A DNA stretch of 64,000 nt from an uncultured Acetatifactor sp. (GCA_910580225.1 CAJTXE010000002.1:1-64000); one strand, 5' to 3'. Shown: positions 1-8,456, numbered from the stretch's first letter. Notes: a model not told the origin generated them from the letters alone. Translations and numbers: made by a program.

Positions 1-477
1 GAGACAGAGATGAAGGAAGCAAAGCTTCGTATGGAAGATGCACTGGCCGCTACCAGGGCAGCTGTGGAGGAAGGCATCATCTGCGGCGGCGGTTCCGCTT
101 ATATTCATGCGGCAAAAGAAGTAACCAAGCTGGCTGATACACTGGAAGGCGACGAGAAGACCGGTGCCGGAATTGTGCTGAAGGCTCTGGAGTCCCCTCT
201 GTATCATATTGCGGCGAACGCAGGTCTGGAAGGCAGCGTCATTATCAACAAGGTACGCGAGTCTGATCCGGGTGTAGGTTTTGATGTGCTGAAGGAAGAG
301 TATGTGAATATGGTTGACGCAGGTATCCTGGATCCTGCAAAGGTGACCAGAAGTGCTTTGCAGAACGCTACCAGTGTGGCAAGCACCCTGCTGACCACCG
401 AGAGTGTTGTAGCCAACATCAAGGAAGAAACTCCTGCTATGCCCGCCGGCGCAGGCGGAATGGGCGGTATGATGTAA
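1..477 (+). CDS. groEL: Chaperonin GroEL, C-terminal part (cut by window edge)
   Basis: This is the last ~158 residues of the 60-kDa chaperonin; the reading frame is open from base 1, so the true start lies outside the window. GroEL forms the tetradecameric ring that folds cytosolic proteins with GroES and ATP. The visible part is the C-terminal equatorial domain: the GIICGGGSAYIH nucleotide-contact segment, the VGFDVLKEEYVNMVDAGILDPAKVTRSALQNA stretch (read in two halves) and the flexible tail ending GGMGGMM that lines the cavity. A strong terminator follows at 529-568, which ends the groES-groEL transcript. Confidence 0.97.
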   Translation, partial: ETEMKEAKLRMEDALAATRAAVEEGIICGGGSAYIHAAKEVTKLADTLEGDEKTGAGIVLKALESPLYHIAANAGLEGSVIINKVRESDPGVGFDVLKEEYVNMVDAGILDPAKVTRSALQNATSVASTLLTTESVVANIKEETPAMPAGAGGMGGMM

Positions 478-528
478 AATTAGAATCGTCGAACCGATAA
501 TTGGAAGCACGGAAATAGAGTAAGTATG

Positions 529-568
529 TCCCGGATGGCAGATTTCGGTCTGCTATCCGGGATTTTGT
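529..568 (+). terminator. Rho-independent terminator after groEL
   Basis: A 14-bp stem (arms 529-542 and 549-562, with one G-U pair) closes a 6-base TTTCGG loop and is followed by TTTTG. It lies 52 bases after the groEL stop codon. Confidence 0.9.
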
Positions 569-617
569 AATTCTAAAGGCAGATGTGATATATAAAATCC
601 AAAGGAGGAGTATTACA

Positions 618-791
618 ATGAACCGTTTTGAGTATGTGGTAGTGTCAATTGAGGGGGATTATGCCAATTTGAAACGCACAGACATTGAGTCTGATGAGCT
701 GAAACTGGTGGCCAGAGCCCTTTTGCCGCCGGAGATTACCGAGGGGACGAAGCTGCTCTATGAGTGGATGAGCTACAGTATCATGGCTTGA
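618..791 (+). CDS. Small uncharacterised protein, 57 aa
   Basis: The reading frame opens at ATG 618 behind a perfect AAAGGAGG (601-608), nine bases upstream, which fixes this start over the in-frame codon at 585. The product is an acidic soluble protein with no signal peptide or membrane segment. It contains a YANLKRTD stretch, a RALLPPEITEGTKLLYE stretch and ends in YEWMSYSIMA. I do not recognise a named family. The strong ribosome binding site and clean codon structure make it a real gene. It stands alone between the groEL terminator and the next promoter. Confidence 0.7.
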   Translation: MNRFEYVVVSIEGDYANLKRTDIESDELKLVARALLPPEITEGTKLLYEWMSYSIMA

Positions 792-858
792 GCAGTGTGT
801 CATGAGAAACAGGATATTACCTTTTATCACCGTAAAATAACCTCTTACGCATAATCTG

Positions 859-886
859 TTTACAGATTCGTCATTTGCTGTATACT
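859..886 (+). promoter_or_regulatory. Probable sigma-A promoter for the LytTR/LiaF-like operon
   Basis: TTTACA (859-864), a 16-bp spacer and TATACT (881-886) stand ~120 bases before the LytTR gene and after the stop of the 57-aa gene. Confidence 0.6.
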
Positions 887-1007
887 GGAATCAGAAGTAC
901 AGGAAGGAGCCGTTTGGAACAACAGACGCGGCATTGACGGACCCTTATGGAAAAGGAAAAGGGCTCTCATTGAAAGGACTGAAGGAAAGGAGGTTCAGAG
1001 AAAAGAT

Positions 1008-1484
1008 ATGAAGGTAAAGATCGAGATTGAAGAAGGGCTTGCAGAAGAAGAGGTCATTATCCGCTGCAGTCGGCTGAGCGATTCCGTCATCAGTCTCCAA
1101 AACTACATATCCGGGCAGGAAGGCGGAAAGGAATCCCATGGAAAAAGATGCCTTTCTCTGAAAAATGCTGAGACGGAGTTCTATGTGCCTCTGGACGAAA
1201 TCTGTTTTTTCGAGACGGAGGGACGCCAGATGCGGGCCCACACGGCGGACAGGATCTTTACCTGTGACTACAGGCTATATGAATTGGAGGAACTTCTGCC
1301 GGGAAGTTTTATGCGTATTTCCAAATCCTGTATTACCAATCTGGATTTAGTATATTCCGTTACAAGGAATCTGACCGCATCCAGTGTAATGGAATTTACG
1401 GGAAGCGGAAAGAAGGCTTTTGTATCCAGGGCGTATTTTAAGGCGGTGACAGAACGTCTGAAAACCAGAAAGTTGGGATTGTGA
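1008..1484 (+). CDS. LytTR-family DNA-binding transcriptional regulator
   Basis: This 158-residue protein has no receiver domain. Residues ~48-155 form a LytTR DNA-binding domain: a beta-strand region with EICFFETEGRQMRAHT, the DYRLYELEELLP helix and FMRISKSCITNLDLV, the usual LytTR signature. The first ~45 residues are an unassigned acidic segment. Stand-alone LytTR proteins of this size often sit beside a small membrane protein that they control or are controlled by. Here the next gene, 16 bases downstream, is a LiaF-like membrane protein, so the pair probably senses envelope stress together (inference). The ribosome binding site AAAGGAGG lies at about 985-993 and ATG is at 1008. Confidence 0.88.
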   Translation: MKVKIEIEEGLAEEEVIIRCSRLSDSVISLQNYISGQEGGKESHGKRCLSLKNAETEFYVPLDEICFFETEGRQMRAHTADRIFTCDYRLYELEELLPGSFMRISKSCITNLDLVYSVTRNLTASSVMEFTGSGKKAFVSRAYFKAVTERLKTRKLGL

Positions 1485-1500
1485 AAGAGAGGCGGAAAAG

Positions 1501-2418
1501 ATGAAAGAAAAAGGAAATATTTTTGGGGGAATGGTATTGCTGATGGGGGCGGTGGCCCTGATTGCTAATAGACTTGGATTTTTGGAAGGAGTGGGATTCT
1601 GGACTATCCTGTTGAACATTTGTCTGTTGTCTATCCTGATACAGGGGATTTTTCGAAGAAAAGTCGGAACGACGCTGTTTTCGGCGGCTATCCTGCTTTT
1701 TGTCAACGATGAGCTGCTGCACATGGAGACGATTCTGGAGGGAATTGGATTCTGGACCATTCTGTTCAATATCTGTCTGTTGACTATTCTGATAAAGGGG
1801 ATATTCCAGAGACAAATCGGAACAATTCTGTTTTCGGCAGCATTTCTGATTATTATCAATGATAAACTTCTGCATCTGGAGAGCATTACTCCATGGCCGG
1901 TGTTGGGAGCAGCACTGCTTGGGACCATTGGACTGAAGAGTCTGTTTCCCGGGTGGGGACATGACCACAGGGAATGTGATGACAATAGTTATCCGCTAGG
2001 GATCGAAGACGGGACATGTGATGGGGCGGATGCAGGGGACTGGGATGAGGACCAGGAAAACAGCAGGCAGGAGGTTTGTGACCAGGATGGAAAGTATGTC
2101 TCCTATGATGTCATTTTTAACCAATCTACCAAGTATTTATTCGGAGTAATCAGCCGGGTGGACATTGACATTATTTTCGGTTCTACACAGATTTATTTTA
2201 CGGAAGCTTTGCTGCAAAGAGGAAGAGCCGATGTTGATGTGGACTGCTATTTTGGCAATGTGACACTCTATGTTCCCTCATCATGGACAGTGGAACTGGA
2301 TACGGAAAACATATTTGCACATGCAGAGCAGAGAGGCAGGGGCAGCAGGTCTGGAGTAAATGTACTCCGGGTGGACGGTGATGTCATATTCGGAAAGCTG
2401 GAGGTCATACAGATCTGA
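1501..2418 (+). CDS. LiaF-like membrane protein with duplicated transmembrane unit
   Basis: The 305-residue protein has an N-terminal membrane region (~1-150), an acidic linker (~152-195, rich in D and E) and a C-terminal beta-rich domain (~198-305). The C-terminal domain has repeated IDIIFGSTQIYF, VDCYFGNVTLYVP and VDGDVIFGKLEVIQI strands typical of the LiaF/YvqF C-terminal (DUF2154-like) family. LiaF proteins restrain envelope-stress sensing. The membrane part is unusual: residues 30-79 and 81-130 are near copies (G[VI]GFWTIL.NICLL.ILI.GIF.R), a tandem duplication of a two-helix unit. It is probably co-transcribed with the LytTR gene; no LiaS/LiaR pair is adjacent. The LiaF-like call rests on the C-terminal half only. 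Confidence 0.75.
   Translation: MKEKGNIFGGMVLLMGAVALIANRLGFLEGVGFWTILLNICLLSILIQGIFRRKVGTTLFSAAILLFVNDELLHMETILEGIGFWTILFNICLLTILIKGIFQRQIGTILFSAAFLIIINDKLLHLESITPWPVLGAALLGTIGLKSLFPGWGHDHRECDDNSYPLGIEDGTCDGADAGDWDEDQENSRQEVCDQDGKYVSYDVIFNQSTKYLFGVISRVDIDIIFGSTQIYFTEALLQRGRADVDVDCYFGNVTLYVPSSWTVELDTENIFAHAEQRGRGSRSGVNVLRVDGDVIFGKLEVIQI
1588..1890 (+). repeat. Intragenic tandem duplication, 153-bp period
   Basis: Two adjacent coding copies (about 1588-1737 and 1741-1890) give nearly the same 50-residue membrane segment in the LiaF-like protein. They have diverged at many third positions, so the duplication is not recent. Both copies keep GFWTIL, NICLL, FSAA and the ND-LLH motif. Confidence 0.85.
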
Positions 2419-2494
2419 AGGGATTTCGTTTTAAATTACTAAAACTTTCATAAGAGCTTTGCAGAATAGGTTTCAAATATTGTCACATAATCAT

Positions 2495-2538
2495 GCCCTT
2501 CCGCATATCATAAAGAGAGATATGCGGAGGGCTTTTTT
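2495..2538 (+). terminator. Terminator-like hairpin that also carries the amidase ribosome binding site
   Basis: Arms 2495-2509 and 2519-2532 pair with one bulged base (2500) around the loop 2510-2518, followed by six T (2533-2538). This is a canonical intrinsic terminator, but the T-run ends directly at the amidase ATG (2539), and the GGAGGG Shine-Dalgarno (2526-2531) is inside the 3' arm. Folding would therefore both end upstream transcripts and hide the ribosome binding site. Confidence 0.8.
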
Positions 2539-3066
2539 ATGGTGGTGATCGATGCAGGACATGGCGGTAATAATCCGGGAGCAGTATATAACGGCAGACA
2601 GGAGAAAGACGATACTCTGGCCCTGGCTCTTGCTGTAGGGCGAATACTGGAACAGAACGGCGTGGAAGTTTTTTATACCAGAACAACGGATGTCTATGAG
2701 GCTCCGCTGCAGAAAGTACAGCAGGGAAATGCGGTCGGTGGGGATTATTTTGTATCCATTCACCGGAATTCCAGTCCATACCCAAACCAATATACAGGAG
2801 TGGAGTCCCTTGTATTTAACCGGTACGGGGAAGCGGCGAGACTGGCCAATCATATCAATATGCGCCTGGAGCAGGTGGGATTTGAAAATCAGGGTGTCAA
2901 TGAACGTCCGGATCTGGTGGTTCTGAATCGGAGTGAGATGCCTGCGGTGCTGGTGGAAGTGGGTTTTATCAACACGGATGCAGATAATGAGCTTCTGGAT
3001 ACAAGGTTTCAGGAGATAGCCCGGGCAATAGCGGAGGGAATCCTTGCAACGGTATGGAGCACATGA
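2539..3066 (+). CDS. N-acetylmuramoyl-L-alanine amidase (Amidase_3 family), no signal peptide
   Basis: This is a 175-residue zinc amidase that would cut the bond between muramic acid and the stem peptide of peptidoglycan. Ligand and catalytic motifs are in place: DAGHGG near residue 5-10, a Glu in GRQEKDD, SIHRNS and VEVGFINT with the general-base Glu. It is close to the CwlD/AmiC catalytic core and nothing else. No in-frame start exists between the upstream stop (2488) and 2539, so the protein truly begins at the catalytic domain and has no export signal. This is odd for a wall enzyme and could mean non-classical release or release by lysis. The stop overlaps the pstS start as ATGA at 3063-3066. 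Confidence 0.9.
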   Translation: MVVIDAGHGGNNPGAVYNGRQEKDDTLALALAVGRILEQNGVEVFYTRTTDVYEAPLQKVQQGNAVGGDYFVSIHRNSSPYPNQYTGVESLVFNRYGEAARLANHINMRLEQVGFENQGVNERPDLVVLNRSEMPAVLVEVGFINTDADNELLDTRFQEIARAIAEGILATVWST

Positions 3067-4130
3067 GGAGTCTGCAGGGAGAGGATGGCGGAGGAACCAG
3101 GAGGCCTGAAAGAGAGGAAACTGTAGAAATCAGGTCTGGAAGCGTGAAGTCAGGAACAGTTTGTTCCGAAGAGGGGTATTCGGAAACGCAGTCAGAAAAA
3201 TTCAGGTCCGGAAGCAGGGGATTCAGAGGACAGGGGGGAGACTGGTGGAGAGCGATACTGCTGCTGGCGGGTATGCTCCTGGTTTTGGGGAATCTGGTAT
3301 TCTCCGGCCCGAATTCCAGGGAATCGGCACGGGAAGCAGAGCAGACAAAAGAGGGGCTGTATCTGTCCGATTGTCTGCGGATTGCCGGCAGTTCTTCCAT
3401 GGAGCGGTATGTCAGTGCCCTGGCGGAAGGTTTTATGGATAACTATCCGGAAGTGGAAGTAACGATACAGTTTACCGGATCAAGTGCAGGGATTGCTGCC
3501 GTGATAGGAGGCACTGCGGATATCGGGCTTTCTTCCCGGGATTTGACGGAGGAAGAGAGAGCACAGGGAGCAGTGGAAAATCCGGCAGGGCTGGACGGGA
3601 TTGCAGTATGCGCCAATTCGGCAAACGGAGTGGAAGGGCTTACCGGGAAGCAGTTGGCGGAGATTTATACAGGAGGTATCTATCACTGGAGGGAATTGGG
3701 AGGAAATGATGTACCGGTTGTAGTAATCGGAAGGGAAGCCGGTTCCGGAACCAGGGATGCTTTTGAAAAATTTCTGAAGGCGGATGGTTCCTGTGTCTAT
3801 ACCAATGAACTGGACAGCACAGGGGCTGTACTGGCAAGAATCCTGTCCACGCCGGGAGCAGTGGGATATGCGTCTCTGGAAGCGGCGGACAGGGTAAGAA
3901 ACAGGGCATGGGAAAAAGAGCAGTCTGAGCTGACCATTCTGTCTCTGGATGGTGCAGAGCCTTCTCTGGAAAATATCACAGACGGAACGTATCCGCTGAA
4001 CCGCCCTTTATTCATGGTTACCAAAGGAGAAACCGCCCTGCTAAGTCCGCTGGTTCAGCAATGGTTTGCTTACATATATGGGGAAGAAGGCCGTGCCGTC
4101 AGGGAGAGGTTGGGTATTGCGGGACAGTGA
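3063..4130 (+). CDS. pstS: Phosphate ABC transporter substrate-binding protein PstS, membrane-anchored type
   Basis: PstS captures extracellular phosphate for the PstCAB transporter. Phosphate-binding loops are visible: IAGSSSMERYV near residue 102, a TGSSAGI segment, DIGLSSRDLT and GREAGSGTRDAFE. The N-terminus is unusual. About 60 polar, Gly/Ser/Glu-rich residues come before a single hydrophobic helix (WWRAILLLAGMLLVLGNLVF, ~62-81), and no lipobox cysteine follows. The protein therefore appears to be anchored by an uncleaved helix rather than as a lipoprotein. ATG 3063 overlaps the amidase stop, suggesting translational coupling; ATG 3054 is the in-frame alternative. The next gene is pstC after a 152-base gap. 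Confidence 0.9.
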   Translation: MRSLQGEDGGGTRRPEREETVEIRSGSVKSGTVCSEEGYSETQSEKFRSGSRGFRGQGGDWWRAILLLAGMLLVLGNLVFSGPNSRESAREAEQTKEGLYLSDCLRIAGSSSMERYVSALAEGFMDNYPEVEVTIQFTGSSAGIAAVIGGTADIGLSSRDLTEEERAQGAVENPAGLDGIAVCANSANGVEGLTGKQLAEIYTGGIYHWRELGGNDVPVVVIGREAGSGTRDAFEKFLKADGSCVYTNELDSTGAVLARILSTPGAVGYASLEAADRVRNRAWEKEQSELTILSLDGAEPSLENITDGTYPLNRPLFMVTKGETALLSPLVQQWFAYIYGEEGRAVRERLGIAGQ

Positions 4131-4282
4131 AGTTCCGAATGCCCGGAGAGTGGGAGGCAGTGCATATCCGATATCCGGGACAGGGAATCTTTCGGCAGCA
4201 GGCTAACAGTTTGGGGCAGGGAGCAGTGTGTAAGCAGGGAATTTCTGGCTTGAGATCTGCAAAGTGAGGTGTAAAGAGGAAG

Positions 4283-5176
4283 ATGAAGAGAGGGACCAGG
4301 GAGACATTGGCCCGCTGTATTTTCGGGAGCTGCGGGGCATTGGCTCTGTTTGCAGCTGCATCAGTTGCCTTCTACATGATTGTTATGGGGATTCCCGCTA
4401 TCCGGCAGGTGGGCCTGGAAAAAATTCTTTTTGGCGTTCGGTGGAATCCTACGGCAGCGGAACCGGAATACGGTATTTTTTATATCATTCTCACCTCCAT
4501 TCTGGGGACTTTTCTGGCAGCTCTGACAGGGGTTCCACTGGGGATTCTGACTGCTGTGTATCTGGCAGAGCTGGCGGGCAGGAAAACGGCGGAACTGGTC
4601 AGAAACGCCGTGGAGATTCTGGCAGGCATTCCTTCCGTTATATACGGTTTAATAGGAATTTACGTTCTGAATCCCGCAATCTACAGGCTGGAGCGGAAGA
4701 TTTTTGCCGGATCCGGGACACATCGTTATACGGGAGGGGCAAACCTTCTTTCCGCATCCCTGGTTCTGGCGGTGATGATTCTTCCTACTGTCATACATAT
4801 CAGCGAGACAGCCATACGGGCAGTCTCCCCGGAAATCCGAAAGGGCTCCCTGGCTCTTGGAGCTTCCGGAATCCAGACCATATTCCGCTGTATCCTGCCA
4901 GGGGCCCGTTCAGGAATTTTTGCGGCGGTGGTACTGGGGGTTGGCAGGGCAGTGGGGGAGGCTATGGCCATTACTCTGGTTTCCGGCGGCAGTGTCAATG
5001 CACCATTTCCTTTTCAGTCAGTCCGTTTTCTTACTACGGCCCTTGTGAGTGAGATGGCATATGCCCAAGGACTGCACAGGCAGGCACTGTTTACCATAGG
5101 GCTGGTACTCTTCGGTTTTATCATCCTGGTAAACGGCACTGCAGATATATTTTCAGGGAAAGGAGCCGGGAAATGA
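4283..5176 (+). CDS. pstC: Phosphate ABC transporter permease PstC
   Basis: This is a 297-residue inner-membrane permease with about six hydrophobic helices. It has the binding-protein-dependent transport loop near residue 190 (SPEIRKGSLALGASGIQTIF, the EAA-like coupling motif to PstB). ILAGIPSVIYGLIGIYVL and GRAVGEAMAIT are typical of PstC/PstA. It pairs with PstA to form the phosphate channel. The start ATG 4283 follows AGAGGAAG. Its stop overlaps the pstA start as ATGA at 5173-5176. The 152 bases before it hold no gene that I can support. Confidence 0.95.
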   Translation: MKRGTRETLARCIFGSCGALALFAAASVAFYMIVMGIPAIRQVGLEKILFGVRWNPTAAEPEYGIFYIILTSILGTFLAALTGVPLGILTAVYLAELAGRKTAELVRNAVEILAGIPSVIYGLIGIYVLNPAIYRLERKIFAGSGTHRYTGGANLLSASLVLAVMILPTVIHISETAIRAVSPEIRKGSLALGASGIQTIFRCILPGARSGIFAAVVLGVGRAVGEAMAITLVSGGSVNAPFPFQSVRFLTTALVSEMAYAQGLHRQALFTIGLVLFGFIILVNGTADIFSGKGAGK

Positions 5177-6054
5177 GCCCTGTCAGCTTATATGGGAGTG
5201 GAAGAAGACCAGGAGAGCTGTTTCTGGAGGCGGCGGTTTACGGAGCGGCCTGTATCTCGGTATTTCTGCTTCTGGGGATTGTGGGATATGTTTTCTTCAG
5301 AGGATTCCGGGGGTTGAGCCTGCGCTTTTTTGTGTCAGTTACCAGTTCCCTGAAGGGTACGGCAGGAATTGGGGGCAATCTGGTGAATACGCTGTATCTG
5401 ATTCTGCTTACACTGGCGACGGCGGTGCCTGTGGGTGTTGGGGCGGCTGTGTGGCTGAATGAATATGCGGGAAGGGGAGTTCTGATACGAATGGTGGAAT
5501 TTGCCGTGGATACCCTGGCAGGAATTCCATCGGTGATTTTCGGACTCTTTGGCATGGTATTGTTCGGGGAGGTGATGGGTCTGGGGTATTCCCTGCTGAC
5601 CGGGTCTCTGACTCTGACCTGGATGGTGCTTCCTCTGATGATCAAAAATACCCGAACCGCGCTGGAAGCTGTTCCGGAGATCTGGCGCCAGGGAGCCCTT
5701 GGCCTGGGGGCAGGAAAATGGGATTTGATCCGTACTATATTGCTTCCGTCTGCGGGAAAGGGCATTCTGTCCGGAATCATCCTGGCTGTGGGACGGATCA
5801 CAGGAGAGTCGGCAGCGCTGTTGTTCACTGCAGGCAGTGCAAGGTTTCTGCCCCGTCTGGGGGCCGGATTCTGGAGAAATGCCGTGGGCCTGGGAGAAAA
5901 AGTTCTGGAATCCGGCGGGAGTCTTACGGTGGAGCTGTATCTTCAGATGCAGAACGGAGAGTATGACACGGCTTTTGCCATAGGCTGTGTTCTGATTCTT
6001 ATGGTCTTTCTCATGAATTTCCTGGTGAAGCGTGCCTGCAGGCGGACGCTGTAG
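5173..6054 (+). CDS. pstA: Phosphate ABC transporter permease PstA
   Basis: This 293-residue permease is the partner of PstC. It has six hydrophobic helices, the DTLAGIPSVIFGLFGM segment and the coupling loop VPEIWRQGALGLGAGKWD, followed by GRITGESAALLFTAG. All are features of the Pst permease pair. It starts inside the pstC stop codon (ATGA), so translation is coupled. After the stop an 8-bp hairpin with an ACAA loop (6063-6082) lies between pstA and pstB; it lacks a T-run and is more likely a processing or stability element than a terminator. Confidence 0.95.
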   Translation: MSPVSLYGSGRRPGELFLEAAVYGAACISVFLLLGIVGYVFFRGFRGLSLRFFVSVTSSLKGTAGIGGNLVNTLYLILLTLATAVPVGVGAAVWLNEYAGRGVLIRMVEFAVDTLAGIPSVIFGLFGMVLFGEVMGLGYSLLTGSLTLTWMVLPLMIKNTRTALEAVPEIWRQGALGLGAGKWDLIRTILLPSAGKGILSGIILAVGRITGESAALLFTAGSARFLPRLGAGFWRNAVGLGEKVLESGGSLTVELYLQMQNGEYDTAFAIGCVLILMVFLMNFLVKRACRRTL

Positions 6055-6204
6055 GCCCGGAGCTTATCCGACAACGGATAGGGGAAAATCCGGTAGCAGA
6101 CAAGTGACAGGGTGCCCTTGCTGACAGAAGATGGAAAGCTGTGGCTGTACAGGAAGGAAACCAACAGGAGGGCGCATTTGGTTTGTGAAGATAGGAAGCG
6201 CGAA

Positions 6205-6963
6205 ATGGAGAAACCCAAAATGACAGTTCAAAACCTGAATCTCTTCTATGGTTCCAAACAGGCGCTGAAAAACATCGGCATGGAGATCCGGAAAAATACC
6301 GTGACGGCTCTTATCGGTCCAAGCGGGTGCGGAAAATCTACTTTTTTGAGATGCCTGAATCGTATGAACGACTTGATGGAAGACCTGCGTCTGGAGGGAA
6401 AAGTGTATCTGGACGAGGAGGATATCTATGACAGAAAGGCGGATGTCACGCTTCTGCGTAAACGGGTGGGAATGGTATTTCAGCAGCCAAATCCCTTCCC
6501 AATGAGCATCTATGACAATGTTGCTTATGGACCCAGGCTGTTCGGTAAAAGAGACAGACAGGACATGGAAAAGCTTGTGGAGGCAGCGCTGCGGAGAGCT
6601 GCCCTTTATGATGAAGTGAAGGATAAGCTGAAAAAATCTGCTCTTGGATTGTCCGGCGGGCAGCAGCAGCGACTTTGCATTGCCCGGGCACTGGCTGCAG
6701 AACCGGAAGTACTGCTGATGGACGAACCCACATCTGCCCTGGATCCCCTTTCTACGGGCAAGATCGAGGAACTGGTCCGGGAGCTGAGGAGGAGATATAC
6801 CGTTGTCATTGTGACCCACAATATGCAGCAGGCAGCCAGAATATCTGACAATACGGCATTTTTCCTATCAGGGGAACTGGTGGAATACGATTCTTCAGAT
6901 GCTGTATTCTGCCGCCCCAGAGACAGACGGACAGAACAGTATATTACAGGGAGATTCGGTTAG
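6205..6963 (+). CDS. pstB: Phosphate ABC transporter ATP-binding protein PstB
   Basis: This is the 252-residue ATPase of the Pst transporter. Visible motifs in order: Walker A GPSGCGKST, Q-loop FQQPNPFPMSIYDN (the PNPFP and YDN elements are diagnostic of PstB), signature LSGGQQQR, Walker B LLMDEPTSALD and the H-loop VTHNMQQA. ATG 6205 has AGGAAG seven bases upstream and gives the usual PstB length; an in-frame start at 6112 would add a non-conserved tail. No phoU follows, although phoU commonly closes this operon. The next gene is convergent, and I see no clear terminator in the ~100 bases between them. Confidence 0.96.
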   Translation: MEKPKMTVQNLNLFYGSKQALKNIGMEIRKNTVTALIGPSGCGKSTFLRCLNRMNDLMEDLRLEGKVYLDEEDIYDRKADVTLLRKRVGMVFQQPNPFPMSIYDNVAYGPRLFGKRDRQDMEKLVEAALRRAALYDEVKDKLKKSALGLSGGQQQRLCIARALAAEPEVLLMDEPTSALDPLSTGKIEELVRELRRRYTVVIVTHNMQQAARISDNTAFFLSGELVEYDSSDAVFCRPRDRRTEQYITGRFG

Positions 6964-7063
6964 AAAATGAAAACTGCCCCGGATGTCTGTTCTGCAACAT
7001 TGCACAGTTCAAACAATTCCGGGACAGCTCTCAGTGAATCTGAAAGAATTTTAAACAAACCGG

Positions 7064-8374
7064 TTATGAATCGCCGGCTCCGTCCTCTGCCTCATGTTCG
7101 GAACCTTCTTCCGCTGCCGTCTCTTTTTTCTCCGGAAGAGTCATCAGCACCTTTACAATCCGGTTCTGTTCGATGCCCTGGACTTTCAGCCGGACACCGT
7201 TTTCTAAGGTGACTTCCTCATTGTCTTCGGGCAGCCGGTCCAGATTTTCTATAATAATACCGCCTATGGAGTCGTAGTCTTCGCTGTCCAGCTCAGTATC
7301 CAGTTCATCGTTGATGTCATCCAGTTTCATACTGGCCTCCACCAGATAGACATTCTCATCCACTTTCTGAATATTTTCTTCCTCGTCTCCGTCATATTCA
7401 TCCCGGATTTCTCCTACGATTTCCTCCAACAGGTCTTCCAGGGTAATCATACCCACCGTGGCGCCGTATTCGTTCAGTACAAAAGTCACGCTGGTGGCTC
7501 TTTCCCGCAGCTCATAGAGCAGATCAGACACCTTTTTGAATTCATATGTAAAATGGGCATCCCGGAGAATGGATTTCACCTGGAAATGCTCTTCGTCCTC
7601 TGTGAGGATGAAGTCTTTGATGTTGATCAGGCCGATAATATTGTCCTTGTCGTCCTCGTAGACAGGAAAACGGGTGTACATAGATTCCCGAAACGTGGAC
7701 AAAACTTCGCTGAAAGTGGCATTCACATCCACTGTCACCATATTGATCCGGGGTATCATGATATCCTTTGCCAGAGCATCCGAAAAATCGAACACATTGT
7801 AGATCATTTCCCGTTCTTCGGTTTCGATGACGCCGTCTGCATGGCTGACTTCCACATAAGTGCGCAGTTCGGCCTCTGTCATGGTGGTGATCTTCTTGCT
7901 GGGATCGATGCGCAGCAGGCGCAGTATGCCGTTTGACATTTTGTCCACCACAAAAATCACCGGCGTCATGAGCTGCATCAGCCCGAAGATAATGCCGCTG
8001 TAGGCGAGGGTAAGCTTTTCCGAGGTAAGCATGGCCCAGGTCTTGGGTACGATCTCGCCGCAGAGCAGGATGATAATGGTGAGGACACCGGTGGCAACGG
8101 CAACCGGGATGCCAAACTGTAGGGCAATGGTGGTGGTCAGGGCAGAGGTGGACAGGTTCACGATGTTATTGCCGATAAGCACGGCGCTAAGCATCTTGCT
8201 GTAGCTTTCCAGTATCTTGTTCACTCTTGCGGCGCGTTTGTTCCCCTCCTCTTCCAGGGTACGCATCCGCACGCGGTTCACCGTACTGTAGGCTGTCTCT
8301 GCCGAAGAGAAAAAGCCTGACAGGATAATAAGAATGATGAGAGCTATAAATTGTATACCTTCTGGAACGTCCAA
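7064..8374 (-). CDS. CNNM/CorC-type membrane protein (hemolysin family)
   Basis: This 436-residue protein has an N-terminal DUF21/CNNM membrane domain (~1-190, with SGFFSSAETAYSTVN at the start and CGEIVPKTWAM), then a CBS pair (~205-330, IMIPRINMVTVD and a second unit ending TLEDLLEEIVGEI), then a CorC/HlyC C-terminal domain (~345-425). Relatives take part in magnesium or other divalent-metal export; the hemolysin name is historical. The start is TTG at 8374, with GGAGTGA about ten bases upstream on the minus strand; no ATG is available in frame near it. It is transcribed alone from the strong promoter at 8457-8485. Confidence 0.93.
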   Translation of the reverse strand: MDVPEGIQFIALIILIILSGFFSSAETAYSTVNRVRMRTLEEEGNKRAARVNKILESYSKMLSAVLIGNNIVNLSTSALTTTIALQFGIPVAVATGVLTIIILLCGEIVPKTWAMLTSEKLTLAYSGIIFGLMQLMTPVIFVVDKMSNGILRLLRIDPSKKITTMTEAELRTYVEVSHADGVIETEEREMIYNVFDFSDALAKDIMIPRINMVTVDVNATFSEVLSTFRESMYTRFPVYEDDKDNIIGLINIKDFILTEDEEHFQVKSILRDAHFTYEFKKVSDLLYELRERATSVTFVLNEYGATVGMITLEDLLEEIVGEIRDEYDGDEEENIQKVDENVYLVEASMKLDDINDELDTELDSEDYDSIGGIIIENLDRLPEDNEEVTLENGVRLKVQGIEQNRIVKVLMTLPEKKETAAEEGSEHEAEDGAGDS

Positions 8375-8456
8375 AAAAATTCACTCCTTTTCTTTTACAT
8401 AAATTTGACAGAGATCTGCCGTAATTGTGACGATTACCGTTAAGTAATTACAGTTA

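Noticed and set aside
585..617. Earlier start for the 57-aa gene and an extended -10 at about 586-594
   Set aside because: The perfect ribosome binding site belongs to ATG 618, and a start of transcription from that -10 would remove or truncate the site.
4264..5052. Second plus-strand frame overlapping pstC (262 aa)
   Set aside because: pstC in the other frame shows the transporter coupling loop and helices; this frame is Ser/Gly/Arg-rich noise.
6063..6082. Possible terminator between pstA and pstB
   Set aside because: An 8-bp stem with a 4-base loop is present, but it is followed by GGGAAAATCC, not a T-run; it may be a processing site.
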